A DNA stretch of 64,000 bases from Ruminococcus flavefaciens (GCA_023667045.1 JAMPAU010000001.1:124001-188000); one strand, 5' to 3'. Positions 17,253 to 26,290 are shown, counted from the stretch's first letter. Made by a program: numbers and translations. Notes: generated by a model not told the origin, from the sequence alone.

Positions 17253-18101
17253 TTATATATCCTCTGTAAAAAAGTTATCAATAAGCCTTGTTTTTCCGAT
17301 ATAAACCGCCATAGCACAGAGAGCAGGTCTGTCAAGTTTTTCAATCTGCTGAATGGTTTCAGCGTCAACTATCTTTACATAGTCGATTCTTGCGAGAGGT
17401 TCGCTGTCTATAACGGACTTTATTTCTTCAATAATCTTTCCGCAGTCGGTAACGCCGGACTTTATAATCTCCTTGCCCTTTTCAAGAGAACGTGACAGAA
17501 CTAAAGCCGATTGTCTTTCTTCTTCGCTTAGGTACGTGTTTCTTGAACTCTTGGCGAGACCGTCATTTTCCCTTATGATAGGACAGCCTATTATCTCTAT
17601 GTCCATATTCAAATCGTCAACCATGTGGCGTATAACTGCCAGTTGCTGTGCGTCTTTCTTGCCGAAATATGCCCTGTCCGGTTTAACAATATTAAAGAGC
17701 TTGTTTACAACCGTGCATACTCCCCTGAAATGAATAGGACGGCTTATTCCGCATAGTTCTTCTGTAAGAACGGTCATGTCCACGAAAGACGAGAAGTTTT
17801 CATGATACATTTCTTCGGGTTCGGGATTGAAAATCATATCACAGCCATGAGCTTCAGCTAAAGCCTTGTCGTGTTCGAGGTCACGTGGATAGCTTGCTAA
17901 GTCCTCATTAGGCGAAAACTGCATGGGGTTTACAAAGACCGAAACAACAGTGCGGTCGTTGTCCCTGCATGACGAATCTATAAGACTTGCGTGACCCTCA
18001 TGCAGATAACCCATAGTAGCTACAAAACCGACTGTAAGTCCCTCTGCACGCCACTGCTTTACCTGTTCACGTACTTCTGCAATAGTCTTTACGACTTTCA
18101 T
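17253..18101 (-). CDS. panC: Pantothenate synthetase (pantoate--beta-alanine ligase)
   Basis: This 282-residue enzyme joins pantoate and beta-alanine with ATP. It contains the nucleotidyltransferase HIGH-type motif in TMGYLHEGHASLI (residues 30-42), FVNPMQFSPNEDL, YFGKKDAQQLAVI and the KMSKS-like SSRNTYLS. Its ATG shares a base with the panB stop region (18101), so the genes are translationally coupled. Confidence 0.96.
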   Translation of the reverse strand: MKVVKTIAEVREQVKQWRAEGLTVGFVATMGYLHEGHASLIDSSCRDNDRTVVSVFVNPMQFSPNEDLASYPRDLEHDKALAEAHGCDMIFNPEPEEMYHENFSSFVDMTVLTEELCGISRPIHFRGVCTVVNKLFNIVKPDRAYFGKKDAQQLAVIRHMVDDLNMDIEIIGCPIIRENDGLAKSSRNTYLSEEERQSALVLSRSLEKGKEIIKSGVTDCGKIIEEIKSVIDSEPLARIDYVKIVDAETIQQIEKLDRPALCAMAVYIGKTRLIDNFFTEDI

Positions 18102-18937
18102 TATAATTCCTCCTTGAGCTTTGCTATAATTTCGTCATCTATAGTGAAGGTGTGTTCCTTAGCCGGAAAATCACCGTTTTTAGTTTCTTCTATATAAGCT
18201 GTAAAGCCTTTTCTGAAAATCTCGCCTGCATCAGCAAAGACCTTAGCGAACTTAGGCGTATGACCTGTTGTAAGTCCGAGCATATCCTGATATACAAGCA
18301 CCTGACCGTCACAGCCGTTTCCTGCACCTATGCCGATAGTGGCAATGGAAAGTTTTTCAGTTATTATTTCAGCAAGTTTAGCCGGTACGCACTCCAGAAC
18401 AACCGCACAAGCTCCAGCCTCCTGAATCTTCATAGCGTCTTCAACAATCTGCCTTGCTCTGTCAAAAGTCTTTCCCTGCACCTTGAAACCGCCGAAAGCG
18501 TTAACCGACTGTGGAGTAAGTCCGAGATGAGCAACAACAGGTATAGAAGAATCAACAATAGCCTTTATCTGTTCGCAGACTTCCGCACCGCCCTCAAGCT
18601 TTACGGCAGAAGCACCGCCCTCCTTGATGAGACGACCGGCATTTACAACAGCGTCATATACGCTTGTCTGATACGACATGAAAGGCATATCAGCAACAAC
18701 AAAGGCATTCTTTGCACCACGGGTGACGGCTTTTGTGTGGTGTATCATGTCTTCCATAGTAACCGGAAGTGTAGTCTCATAGCCGAGCATAGTCATGCCG
18801 AGAGAATCGCCGACAAGAATAGAATTAACTCCGCATTCGTCCATAATGCGTGCTGTTGTGTAGTCGTAAGCGGTAAGCATCGTTATTTTTTCGCCGGATT
18901 GCTTCTGCTTCAGCATTGTAGCAACAGTATTTTTCAT
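18101..18937 (-). CDS. panB: 3-methyl-2-oxobutanoate hydroxymethyltransferase
   Basis: This 278-residue TIM-barrel enzyme transfers a hydroxymethyl group from methylene-tetrahydrofolate to ketoisovalerate. Family motifs include [43 protein letters not shown], the catalytic-region ECVPAKLAE and [15 protein letters not shown]. It leads the panBCD operon. The promoter is at 19029-19057 on the minus strand. Confidence 0.96.
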   Translation of the reverse strand: MKNTVATMLKQKQSGEKITMLTAYDYTTARIMDECGVNSILVGDSLGMTMLGYETTLPVTMEDMIHHTKAVTRGAKNAFVVADMPFMSYQTSVYDAVVNAGRLIKEGGASAVKLEGGAEVCEQIKAIVDSSIPVVAHLGLTPQSVNAFGGFKVQGKTFDRARQIVEDAMKIQEAGACAVVLECVPAKLAEIITEKLSIATIGIGAGNGCDGQVLVYQDMLGLTTGHTPKFAKVFADAGEIFRKGFTAYIEETKNGDFPAKEHTFTIDDEIIAKLKEEL

Positions 18938-19267
18938 AAGCTTTTTAACTCCTTTTTTAATATAAATCTACTCAATAAAAATATTCCCTGTTTTAGAGGT
19001 TCAATTCTTTTTGACTTGATTTGAATTTATTATAGCACAGTCTTACAGGATTTTCAAGCTTTTTATTGACAGAGTACTGTCAAAATGCGTTTTTTCAGTA
19101 ATTTTTCAATCTGTTTCTGACTTTTTGGCTTGCCATAGTACCTAAAAATTTCTATTCATTGGTCAATTTCGGTTTCATAAAAATTCGTTATTCTAACCAA
19201 CGCCCAAATTGTTGATTATTGACAAAAATATATCATTTATATTAATGTTTTTTGTTGTATTCACCAA

Positions 19268-19296
19268 TTGACATTTCTGAAAATTTTATATATAAT
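19268..19296 (+). promoter_or_regulatory. SigA-type promoter of the duplicated HTH genes
   Basis: TTGACA (19268-19273), a 17-base spacer and TATAAT (19291-19296). The -10 hexamer overlaps the first palindromic operator. Confidence 0.8.
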
Positions 19297-19335
19297 ACTA
19301 GTATTAACATTAATATTTGTGGTAATACTAGTATT
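19294..19335 (+). promoter_or_regulatory. Two identical palindromic operators AATACTAGTATT
   Basis: The perfect 12 bp palindrome AATACTAGTATT occurs at 19294-19305, overlapping the -10 box, and again at 19324-19335, close to the ribosome site. Their centres are 30 bp apart, about three helical turns, so two dimers would sit on the same DNA face. The position predicts repression, most simply autorepression by the HTH proteins encoded downstream. Confidence 0.75.
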
Positions 19336-19341
19336 GTAAAA

Positions 19342-20085
19342 AGGAGGATATTTCTATGTATGAAGATTTTGAGGAAATTGTTCCTTATGAGAATAATTTA
19401 CCAGAAAAGAAAAATTGGCGTGACTTGACTTTGGGGGAGTTACAGTCTATTCCGAATGCTAAAGTAAGCATTCAAAATGGACACACAACAATTCAAGCAC
19501 GTACTCCTAATTCAACTATTAAAGTTGATATCCAAGAAGGTTTTGGCAAAGACTACACTATGTCTGTTATGCCAACAAGAAACTCTGAGAATCAAGAAGC
19601 TTTTGAAGCAGAAGTTATCAGAAGGCTAAAAATGGGAAAAACTCAGGCACAGGTTGGTTGGGAAATGGGAATTTCGCAATCTTATGTTTCACAGATTAAA
19701 AGAAAATATTAAGGAGGATATTTCTATGTATGAAGATTTTGAGGAAATTGTTCCTTATGAGAATAATTTACCAGAAAAGAAAAATTGGCGTGACTTGACT
19801 TTGGGGGAGTTACAGTCTATTCCGAATGCTAAAGTAAGCATTCAAAATGGACACACAACAATTCAAGCACGTACTCCTAATTCAACTATTAAAGTTGATA
19901 TCCAAGAAGGTTTTGGCAAAGACTACACTATGTCTGTTATGCCAACAAGAAACTCTGAGAATCAAGAAGCTTTTGAAGCAGAAGTTATCAGAAGGCTAAA
20001 AATGGGAAAAACTCAGGCACAGGTTGCTCAGGAAATGGGAATTTCGCAATCTTATGTTTCACAGATTAAAAGAAAATATTTAGGT
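19342..20085 (+). repeat. 370 bp tandem duplication of a gene with its ribosome site
   Basis: The block from AAGGAGGATATTTCT through the end of the coding sequence is present twice with a 370-base offset (ATG at 19356 and 19726). The copies are nearly identical in DNA. The visible change is GGTTGGGAA in copy 1 against GCTCAGGAA in copy 2, plus the 3' end. Such high identity indicates a recent event or ongoing conversion. Confidence 0.92.
19356..19712 (+). CDS. Small HTH protein, copy 1
   Basis: This 118-residue protein has an acidic N-terminus (MYEDFEEIVPYENN), a central beta-rich part (IQNGHTTIQARTPNSTIKVDI), and a C-terminal helix-turn-helix at about residues 88-117 (EVIRRLKMGKTQAQVGWEMG then ISQSYVSQIKRKY). 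Relative to copy 2, Ala-Gln within the first HTH helix is replaced by Gly-Trp, and the final Leu-Gly is absent. This may weaken its fold or DNA binding. It lies directly behind the promoter with paired palindromes. The family is not recognised; a transcriptional repressor is the likeliest role. Confidence 0.8.
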   Translation: MYEDFEEIVPYENNLPEKKNWRDLTLGELQSIPNAKVSIQNGHTTIQARTPNSTIKVDIQEGFGKDYTMSVMPTRNSENQEAFEAEVIRRLKMGKTQAQVGWEMGISQSYVSQIKRKY

Positions 20086-20088
20086 TAA
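19726..20088 (+). CDS. Small HTH protein, copy 2
   Basis: This 120-residue paralogue differs from copy 1 by the AQ pair in the HTH (KTQAQVAQEMGISQSYVSQI) and by ending KRKYLG. I take ATG 19726, with the same AAGGAGGATATTTCT ribosome site as copy 1; a longer frame from 19654 is only a run-in through copy 1 in another frame. The motif A-Q-E-M-G-I-S-Q-S is what a normal HTH needs, so copy 2 is likely the ancestral active form. A terminator follows. Confidence 0.82.
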   Translation: MYEDFEEIVPYENNLPEKKNWRDLTLGELQSIPNAKVSIQNGHTTIQARTPNSTIKVDIQEGFGKDYTMSVMPTRNSENQEAFEAEVIRRLKMGKTQAQVAQEMGISQSYVSQIKRKYLG

Positions 20089-20101
20089 ACTAATTAAATA
20101 G

Positions 20102-20130
20102 AAGCTTTCTTTGCCGAAAGCTTTTGTTTT
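20102..20130 (+). terminator. Rho-independent terminator of the HTH pair
   Basis: AAGCTTTC, a six-base loop and GAAAGCTT are followed by TTGTTTTTATG, 14 bases after the stop of copy 2. Confidence 0.8.
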
Positions 20131-20159
20131 TATGTTTTCTCTTGAAATTTTATTGACAC

Positions 20160-20194
20160 AATAAAAAATCTCCTCGACTATTACATCAAGGAGA
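20160..20194 (-). terminator. Terminator of the tRNA operon
   Basis: On the minus strand TCTCCTTGAT and GTCGAGGAGA form a stem (TCTCCT/AGGAGA core) followed by TTTTTTATT, just downstream of tRNA-His. Confidence 0.7.
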
Positions 20195-20208
20195 ATATTT
20201 TTTATAAG

Positions 20209-20283
20209 GGTGGGAGATGGGATTCGAACCCACGGTCTTCGGGACCACAATCCGACGCTTTAACCAGCTAAGCTACACCCACC
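20209..20283 (-). tRNA. tRNA-His (GTG)
   Basis: The minus-strand sequence folds as a cloverleaf with anticodon loop TTGTGGT, so the anticodon is GTG (His). It carries the extra 5' G(-1) opposite C73 that identifies tRNA-His. T-loop TTCGAAT and D-arm GCTTAGCTGGTTAAAGC are present. There is a T-T mismatch near the base of the acceptor stem (pair 6-67). CCA is not encoded. Confidence 0.93.
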
Positions 20284-20294
20284 ATAAATATAAA

Positions 20295-20371
20295 TGGCGC
20301 GCCTTGCTGGATTCGAACCAGCGGCTTACTGCTTAGAAGGCAGTTACTCTATCCAGCTGAGTTAAAGGCGC
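20295..20371 (-). tRNA. tRNA-Arg (TCT)
   Basis: The minus-strand cloverleaf has a perfect acceptor stem GCGCCTT/AAGGCGC, anticodon loop CTTCTAA (anticodon TCT, reading AGA/AGG), T-loop TTCGAAT, discriminator G and an encoded CCA. Confidence 0.95.
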
Positions 20372-20378
20372 ATAAAAA

Positions 20379-20452
<74 letters not shown>

Positions 20453-20473
20453 ACTGGTGTTTCAACAAAAGAA

Positions 20474-20502
20474 ATTATATCACATAATGCAGAAAAAGTC
20501 AA
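20474..20502 (-). promoter_or_regulatory. SigA-type promoter of the tRNA operon
   Basis: Minus-strand TTGACT (20502-20497), 17 bases and TATAAT (20479-20474), about 20 bases before tRNA-Gly. Confidence 0.75.
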
Positions 20503-20573
20503 TAGCAAAATAAAAAAACGTCTATATGCACAATTTCACAATCAATTTCAAACAAAATATTATTAATAATATA

Positions 20574-20906
20574 CTATCCAAGCAAATCAGCAGACAACTG
20601 CAATATCTGAATCAGCTTTTTTTGGTCGTTTTCAGAGCATTCCTGTAGAATCCTGTATGCTTCAAGGGGAATATTTTCGCCGTCGTTCTCAGAGCCGATA
20701 TTTTCAAAAAGCCTGCTTAGTGATATGGAAAGTCCGCCGGCGATTTTTTCTATGCTTTCGATAGTTGCGTTTTTTTCGCCTCTTTCAATCTGTCCGATGT
20801 AGGTAGGGTGAAGACCGCATTTTTCTGCGAGTGCCTCCTGGCTCATATGCTGATTAATGCGGTAATTCCTTATACGTCTGCCTGTTTCGATAGATATTCT
20901 GCCCAT
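20574..20906 (-). CDS. XRE family transcriptional regulator
   Basis: This 110-residue protein has a Cro/C1-type HTH at about residues 8-62: RIRNYRINQHMSQEALAEKC, then GLHPTYIGQIERGEKNATIE and SIEKIAGGLSISLSRLF. The C-terminal part is helical and may serve dimerisation. ATG 20906 is chosen because GGAGG lies eight bases upstream; the frame extends two codons further to a TTG. It is divergent from the ABC permease operon and separated from it by 576 bases, so it could regulate that operon, but no shared operator is visible. Confidence 0.87.
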   Translation of the reverse strand: MGRISIETGRRIRNYRINQHMSQEALAEKCGLHPTYIGQIERGEKNATIESIEKIAGGLSISLSRLFENIGSENDGENIPLEAYRILQECSENDQKKLIQILQLSADLLG

Positions 20907-21482
20907 ATGCAAATCCTCCTTTTAATTAAAGTATATAGGCATTTAATTTTATTTTAAACAGACTATTGACATTTATTTTTACATGATATATACTATAAAT
21001 ATCGAAAAATGTCGGAAAATATTTTTTTCTGTACTTATTTATAGCTGTAATCAAATGTAACATTTTTGTAATATTAAAGTCATTTAAACGTCACAAAAAA
21101 ATAATAGAATATAATCATTAAGAAATTAATAAGATTTTTCCACTTTAATTATAAAGAAATACGTGCTATAATAATTATAATATGATACGTATTAAGTAAA
21201 AATAAAAAAATATATATTTTTCCTGTATTTTATGTCCTTTAAATACGACAAAAAAAGAAAGTATTAAAGGAATGTACAGCATGATTTAGTAAAAAGAAAA
21301 AAATATATTTTTGCTTCGTCTTTTTCGTCTTTAAAAATCACTTATATATGAAAGCACTAATTTAGGAGGTCGGGGAAATTGTAAAAAGAAAAAAATATCT
21401 TAATCTGCTGTCACTTACGGCGTTGTAAAAACGTTATATAACAGGGGCAGTATATATTCTTGAAAAAGGTTGTGATAAAAAT
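20907..21482. promoter_or_regulatory. Long AT-rich leader of the transporter operon with three degenerate repeats
   Basis: No gene is seen in this 576-base stretch. It contains the candidate -10 TATAAT near 21174-21179. Three near-identical A-rich blocks, GTAAAAAxAAAAAAATAT, start at 21196, 21289 and 21381, that is 93 and 92 bases apart. Each is embedded in wider similarity (GAAAGTATTAAAGG against GAAAGCACTAATTTAGG). The third block follows a strong AGGAGGT but has no ATG/GTG start. The leader may be partly transcribed. Confidence 0.5.
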
Positions 21483-22370
21483 ATGAAAAAACGTTCAAAA
21501 AACCAGTGCGGAAGACGAGGTGAAAAAATTTTCAGCAATGTATGTATTGCACCAAGTCTCATAGGAGTGCTTATATTCTTTCTGATACCGTTTGGAATAG
21601 TAGTTTACTATTCGCTGATAAACAACACGTCAGCAAAGGAATTTGTACAGCTTGACAACTACAAGGCACTGCTACAAAATAACGCATTCCGGACAGCATC
21701 AAAGAATACAGCGTTTTTTTCCGTTATTGCCGTACCTCTTGCGGTAATTATTCCATTGTGGCTTGCCGTACTAATGGAAAAGAATATACCTGGAAAAAGT
21801 ATATTCCGGACATTCTTTTTAAGTCCGCTCATGGTTCCTACTGCTTCAGTCGTGCTTGTATGGCAGGTTCTTTTCCACAATCATGGCACAGTGAACCAAA
21901 TAATAGAAAAATTCGGCGGTACTCCTGTTGACTGGCTGAAATCCTCATACGGAATGCTTGTAATCATATTGATGTTTCTGTGGAAGAATGTAGGCTACAA
22001 TATGATTCTGTTCATGTCGGCTATCGGAGGCATTCCTAAAGATATACTCGAAGTAGCCGAACTGGAAGGAGCAAGCAAGGCTTATCAGTTCTTTCACATA
22101 AAGCTCAGATATCTTTCCCCTACTATTCTTTTCGTACTTATTCTTTCGCTGATAAGTTCTTTCAAGATTTTCCGTGAAGTCTATCTGCTTATCGGAAACT
22201 ATCCTTTCAGCAAGCTGTATATGTTACAGAATTTCATGAATAATACATTTGAAGACCTTAACTATCAGAAACTTTCTACTGCCGCTGTGCTTTTCTCGCT
22301 TGTAATGATTGTGGTAATAGCCGTCCTGCTCATCTCTGAACACTTTTTCGGAAAGGACGTGGAAAACTGA
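21483..22370 (+). CDS. ABC transporter permease, MalF/UgpA type
   Basis: This 295-residue protein has about six membrane segments and the EAA loop of carbohydrate-uptake (CUT1) permeases: IPKDILEVAELEGASKAYQF near residues 183-202. It would form one half of the membrane channel of a sugar or peptide importer. An AAAGG ribosome site precedes the ATG. Its stop overlaps the next permease start by one base. No ATPase gene is in the cluster; CUT1 systems often share a distant MsmK-type ATPase. Confidence 0.9.
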   Translation: MKKRSKNQCGRRGEKIFSNVCIAPSLIGVLIFFLIPFGIVVYYSLINNTSAKEFVQLDNYKALLQNNAFRTASKNTAFFSVIAVPLAVIIPLWLAVLMEKNIPGKSIFRTFFLSPLMVPTASVVLVWQVLFHNHGTVNQIIEKFGGTPVDWLKSSYGMLVIILMFLWKNVGYNMILFMSAIGGIPKDILEVAELEGASKAYQFFHIKLRYLSPTILFVLILSLISSFKIFREVYLLIGNYPFSKLYMLQNFMNNTFEDLNYQKLSTAAVLFSLVMIVVIAVLLISEHFFGKDVEN

Positions 22371-23269
22371 TGACTGCCAAAAAAAGAAAACGTATTTTCA
22401 ATATAGTAATAGCTTTTTTCTTAGGTCTGTCCGCTCTGCTTTTCATAATGCCTACATTTCTTACCATTGCTAACTCTTTCATGACAGCAAATGAAATATC
22501 CGCCAACTATGGTGCAATGCTCGGCAACATGACCGGCGACAAAAAAGTATTCATCTCTGAAGATGTAACGCTGAAATTTATTCCGGACAAGACAACACTC
22601 TCACAGTACAAGGACGTGCTTTTCAAGAATCCCGAATATCTTTTCAAGTTCTGGAACAGCATTATACTTACAGTGCCGATTACATTATTTCAGCTTGCGG
22701 TTGCGGTGATAACCTCATACGGCTTTTCACGCTACAACAACAAAGTAAAAAATCTTATATTCTTTGTGTACATAATTCTCATGCTTATGCCGTATCAGGT
22801 TACGCTTGTACCGAATTATCTTGTATCAAAATACTTCAATCTGCTTGACACAAGGTGGGCTATAATACTTCCCGGAATATTCTCGCCGTTCAGTGTTTTT
22901 CTGCTTACTAAGGTAATGAGACGTATTCCAATATCGTATGTTGAGGCGGCAAAGCTTGACGGTGCTAACGAATGGCAGATTATGACACAGATATATCTTC
23001 CTATGTGCAAGAGTGCGTTAGTATCAATAGGTATGCTTGTTTTCATAGATTACTGGAATATGGTAGAACAGCCACTTATTCTTATAACAGACCCCGACGC
23101 AGTTTCCGCACTGCACCCGCTTTCAGTATTTCTTTCACAGATAAATACCGGAGACATAGGGCTTGCTTTTGCAGTGGGAACTGTTTACATGATACCGACT
23201 GTGCTTATGTTCCTTTACGGCGAGGATTACCTTGTTGAAGGCATTACCGCCGGAGGAATAAAAGGTTAA
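22370..23269 (+). CDS. ABC transporter permease, MalG/UgpE type
   Basis: This 299-residue protein has six predicted membrane segments and the EAA motif YVEAAKLDGANEWQIMTQIY. It is the partner of the preceding permease. An unusual feature is the extended extracytoplasmic loop between the first two membrane segments (about residues 35-85: ISANYGAMLGNMTGDKKVF and following), longer than in typical MalG proteins. It could be a docking site for the accessory proteins encoded downstream (inference). Confidence 0.9.
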   Translation: MTAKKRKRIFNIVIAFFLGLSALLFIMPTFLTIANSFMTANEISANYGAMLGNMTGDKKVFISEDVTLKFIPDKTTLSQYKDVLFKNPEYLFKFWNSIILTVPITLFQLAVAVITSYGFSRYNNKVKNLIFFVYIILMLMPYQVTLVPNYLVSKYFNLLDTRWAIILPGIFSPFSVFLLTKVMRRIPISYVEAAKLDGANEWQIMTQIYLPMCKSALVSIGMLVFIDYWNMVEQPLILITDPDAVSALHPLSVFLSQINTGDIGLAFAVGTVYMIPTVLMFLYGEDYLVEGITAGGIKG

Positions 23270-23289
23270 ATATAAAAGGAGATTTTCTT

Positions 23290-25095
23290 ATGAACGAAAA
23301 AAATGCAGGGGGCTACACTCCCAACCGGAAAAGAGAGATAATAAAAACCGTTCTTATTGTTTTTCTTATAATTATGCTTATACTGACATTCTGCTCAAAC
23401 ACAATAATGAATAAATCTCTTGCAGAAATCACCACAGAAAGTGCTACTTCCGGAAAACTTACCGAGCGTATACGTGGCAGCGGTCTTGTTGAATCAAACC
23501 AGTCATATGATGTGAAGATTGACGGAAACAAGGTAATCGACACTATCATGATTAAAACAGGTCAGGAAGTAAAAAAAGATGATGTTCTCTTTATAATAGG
23601 CACTGAAGAAAGTAAAGAACTCGAAACAGCTGAGGATTCGCTTATTGCACTTGAACTTGAATACCAGAAAGCTCTGCTGGGCGTTCCGGAAGACTATACA
23701 GCCGAAAACCAAGCTATCAGCAACGCCCGTGACGACCTCGACGCTGCTATTGCTAAACGCAACAACGCTATTGCAAATTCTGATTCTGTTCAGCAGGCAC
23801 TCTATGACTACAACAGCAACAGAAATGAACTCACTCGCAAAACAAAAATCCTCGAAAAATTACAGTCAACTATAATAGCCATAGACTCAAATGACTACTC
23901 GTCCGCCGCAGTGGAATATACAGGAAATCTTATTTTCCTGTATGACGCTTATGTAACCGCTGAAAATGACTATAACACGGCTTATTCTCTGTATACAAAA
24001 ATGCTCACCGGAAATCCTGTTGAAACTCCTACAGAACCAGTTACCGAAAATACTACCAATACAGATACAGACTTGATTCAAGAAACAACAGAAGAAGAAA
24101 TCACTCAGCCGGATAACTCATCATATGACATTGAATCACTTAAAGCTGATGCAGATAATAAGGAAATAATCCGTGACCAAGCTCTCAGCGACTACAACAA
24201 CGAAAAAAACAATATCAGAAATGACCTCATGAATCAGCTCTACAGCATAGAAAATGACATTGATTACCTCAACGGACAGATTACCAATTACGAATCATCA
24301 CAGGGCGTTGGTGCTACAATGACTATTGAAGATTATGACGAAGATATAAGAATAAAACAGAATACTCTTGAGACCCTCATCGCTGAACTCAACAAGTCAA
24401 AAAGCCAGAACGATTTACAGAACAAGACAAATCTTCTTGAAATAGAAGCAAAGAAAAAAGAAGTTGACAACATGAAAAAGAAAATTGCAAAGCTCAAAGA
24501 AGAAAATTCCGTTACAGAAATAAAATCCAAATACAACGGTATAGTAAGTTCTATAAATGTAAAGGTAGGAGAAGAAACTATCCCCGATATGCCTCTTGCG
24601 GTAATTGACATTGCGGACGAAGGCTACACGGTTGAATTAAGCGTTGACGCTGAAAAAGCAAAAAAAATCAAAAAGGGCGTTGAGGCAGAAGTAGTCAACA
24701 ACTGGAACGGCGATATTACAGCAGTTCTTACAGATATAAAGAACGACACAAAGGCAGGCTCTAAAAACAGAATACTGACTTTTTCAGTGACAGGCGATGT
24801 AAATAGCGGTTCTATGCTTGACTTGTCAATACCGTGCGGAAGCGGAAACTATGATATTATCGTACCGAAAAGTGCAGTATATAAAGACAGTCAGGGGTCA
24901 TTCGTGCTTGTTGTAAACTCAAAAAGCTCACCTCTCGGAAACAGATACTTTGCTGAAAGAGTTGACGTTGAAGTGCTTGCCTCAGATGAAATTTCCAGTG
25001 CAGTGCAGGGGTCATTAAATGCCGGAAACTATATCATCACAACTGCAAGCAAGCCGGTTCAGCCGAAAGACCAAGTACGCATGAAAGACAACTAA
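23290..25095 (+). CDS. HlyD/RND-type adaptor (membrane fusion) protein
   Basis: This 601-residue protein has one N-terminal membrane anchor (residues 19-40). It has a split barrel-sandwich domain (TTESATSGKLTERIRGSGLV, VKIDGNKVIDTIMIKTGQEV, then KSKYNGIVSSINVKVGEE), and between the halves two long coiled-coil stretches separated by a Thr/Glu-rich linker (TPTEPVTENTTNTDTD). The C-terminal part has beta-barrel and membrane-proximal domains (VPKSAVYKDSQGSFVLVV). Such adaptors normally serve efflux pumps such as MacAB, so its place between importer permeases and a solute-binding lipoprotein is odd. Confidence 0.85.
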   Translation: MNEKNAGGYTPNRKREIIKTVLIVFLIIMLILTFCSNTIMNKSLAEITTESATSGKLTERIRGSGLVESNQSYDVKIDGNKVIDTIMIKTGQEVKKDDVLFIIGTEESKELETAEDSLIALELEYQKALLGVPEDYTAENQAISNARDDLDAAIAKRNNAIANSDSVQQALYDYNSNRNELTRKTKILEKLQSTIIAIDSNDYSSAAVEYTGNLIFLYDAYVTAENDYNTAYSLYTKMLTGNPVETPTEPVTENTTNTDTDLIQETTEEEITQPDNSSYDIESLKADADNKEIIRDQALSDYNNEKNNIRNDLMNQLYSIENDIDYLNGQITNYESSQGVGATMTIEDYDEDIRIKQNTLETLIAELNKSKSQNDLQNKTNLLEIEAKKKEVDNMKKKIAKLKEENSVTEIKSKYNGIVSSINVKVGEETIPDMPLAVIDIADEGYTVELSVDAEKAKKIKKGVEAEVVNNWNGDITAVLTDIKNDTKAGSKNRILTFSVTGDVNSGSMLDLSIPCGSGNYDIIVPKSAVYKDSQGSFVLVVNSKSSPLGNRYFAERVDVEVLASDEISSAVQGSLNAGNYIITTASKPVQPKDQVRMKDN

Positions 25096-25108
25096 GGCGG
25101 TGTTGTCA

Positions 25109-26254
25109 GTGAAATCCAGAATAAAACACATAGTTATTATAATCCTCAATGCAGTTGCCGTTATGATAATCTGTATACTTACTGCTGTCGGGCATTCAAT
25201 GGCAGTATCACAGAAATACAATTCAACTGCTGAAATCTGGAAAAACAACAGTAAGGAAAGTTTCGCACAGGTAAGCACATTTCTTTCAGAAGATTCCGGC
25301 TTTACAACTGATTCGCTTAACTCAGTACGTGCGGAACTTATAAAAGAACTCAATAACTCGTCTATAAAGACAGAAGACGGAAGTCTTCCCTTTGCAGATG
25401 CATACAGTTCACAGATGGGTACTTTCACAATAAGGGGCGACCTTACCGGACGTACTGACGCTGTACTAACGGCGGTCGGCGGTGATTTCTTCATGTTCAG
25501 AAATTTCAAGCTGATTAACGGTTCATTCTTCAGTGAAGATGATTTAATGCAGGACGGTGCTGTTATTGACAGAAGCCTTGCATGGTCGCTGTACGGTTCA
25601 TATAATGTAGCCGGAATGAGCCTGTACATAAACGGCGTTAAGTTCTATATATCGGGAGTTATCGAAAATCCCGAAACTGAACCGGAACAAGAATGCATAG
25701 GAAAACTTCCGAGAATATACATATCATACGACGGTGCAGTGAGTATTTCAAATCTGTCCGGCAACGGCGAATCTTCCGGAAGTCTTTCTGCTGAAATTCC
25801 CCAGACAGTTTCGTCGGATTTCAGAAAAATAACCTGCTATGAGACAGTTCTTCCGAATCCGGTTGAGAATTTCGCATACAATGCCATAAAAAAACAGTTT
25901 TCCGAAAGCTACAAAGACAAATATGCGATAGTAAAAAACAGTACACGTTTCAGTCCGTCAGTGAGGGCAAAGGCTTTTAAGAAAATAGCAGACTATGCTG
26001 TGATAAAAAACAGCATAAACTATCCTTACTGGGAAAATGCCTCACGCCTTGTGGAATTTAAACTTACATTTATATATTTTTTCCGGCGTGTAGCATTTGC
26101 TGTGCCTGTGCTTACACTGATATGGCTTGCTGTTCTTGCTGTAAAGTTCGCAAAGAAAAAGAAATCCGTCGTCCTAAGAGCAATATCAATCTTCATAGAC
26201 AGACGGCGTAGAGATATAAAAGAAACATTAAAGAACAAACAAAAGAAAGTCTAA
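25109..26254 (+). CDS. MacB periplasmic-core-domain-like membrane protein
   Basis: This 381-residue protein has an N-terminal membrane helix (about residues 9-28), a large extracytoplasmic region, and one C-terminal membrane helix (FAVPVLTLIWLAVLAVKF) with a basic tail. The segments AVGGDFFMFRNFKLINGSFF, AVIDRSLAWSLYGSYN and INGVKFYISGVIENP match MacB-PCD-like domains (compare the MacB loop in which a cargo domain is followed by a swap to a new fold). Compared with MacB it lacks the last membrane bundle and the ATPase. I take GTG 25109, eight bases after AAGGCGG; GTG 25100 is possible. Confidence 0.72.
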   Translation: MKSRIKHIVIIILNAVAVMIICILTAVGHSMAVSQKYNSTAEIWKNNSKESFAQVSTFLSEDSGFTTDSLNSVRAELIKELNNSSIKTEDGSLPFADAYSSQMGTFTIRGDLTGRTDAVLTAVGGDFFMFRNFKLINGSFFSEDDLMQDGAVIDRSLAWSLYGSYNVAGMSLYINGVKFYISGVIENPETEPEQECIGKLPRIYISYDGAVSISNLSGNGESSGSLSAEIPQTVSSDFRKITCYETVLPNPVENFAYNAIKKQFSESYKDKYAIVKNSTRFSPSVRAKAFKKIADYAVIKNSINYPYWENASRLVEFKLTFIYFFRRVAFAVPVLTLIWLAVLAVKFAKKKKSVVLRAISIFIDRRRRDIKETLKNKQKKV

Positions 26255-26290
26255 ATAAAAAAATAATTAAAAAGAAAGGTTAACATCACT

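Larger units (their letters stand above)
18938..19355. promoter_or_regulatory. Divergent intergenic region between panB and the HTH pair
   Basis: The region contains the panB promoter (minus strand: TTGAAA at 19057-19052, 17 bases, TATAAT at 19034-19029) and the HTH-pair promoter with operators (listed separately). A short inverted repeat, TTGACAGAGTACTGTCAA (19070-19083 region), lies between them. The stretch 19090-19265 is AT-rich and shows no gene. Confidence 0.65.

Noticed and set aside
19654-19725. N-terminal extension of the second HTH copy
   Set aside because: These codons are the 3' end of copy 1 in another frame. ATG 19726 has the same ribosome site as copy 1.
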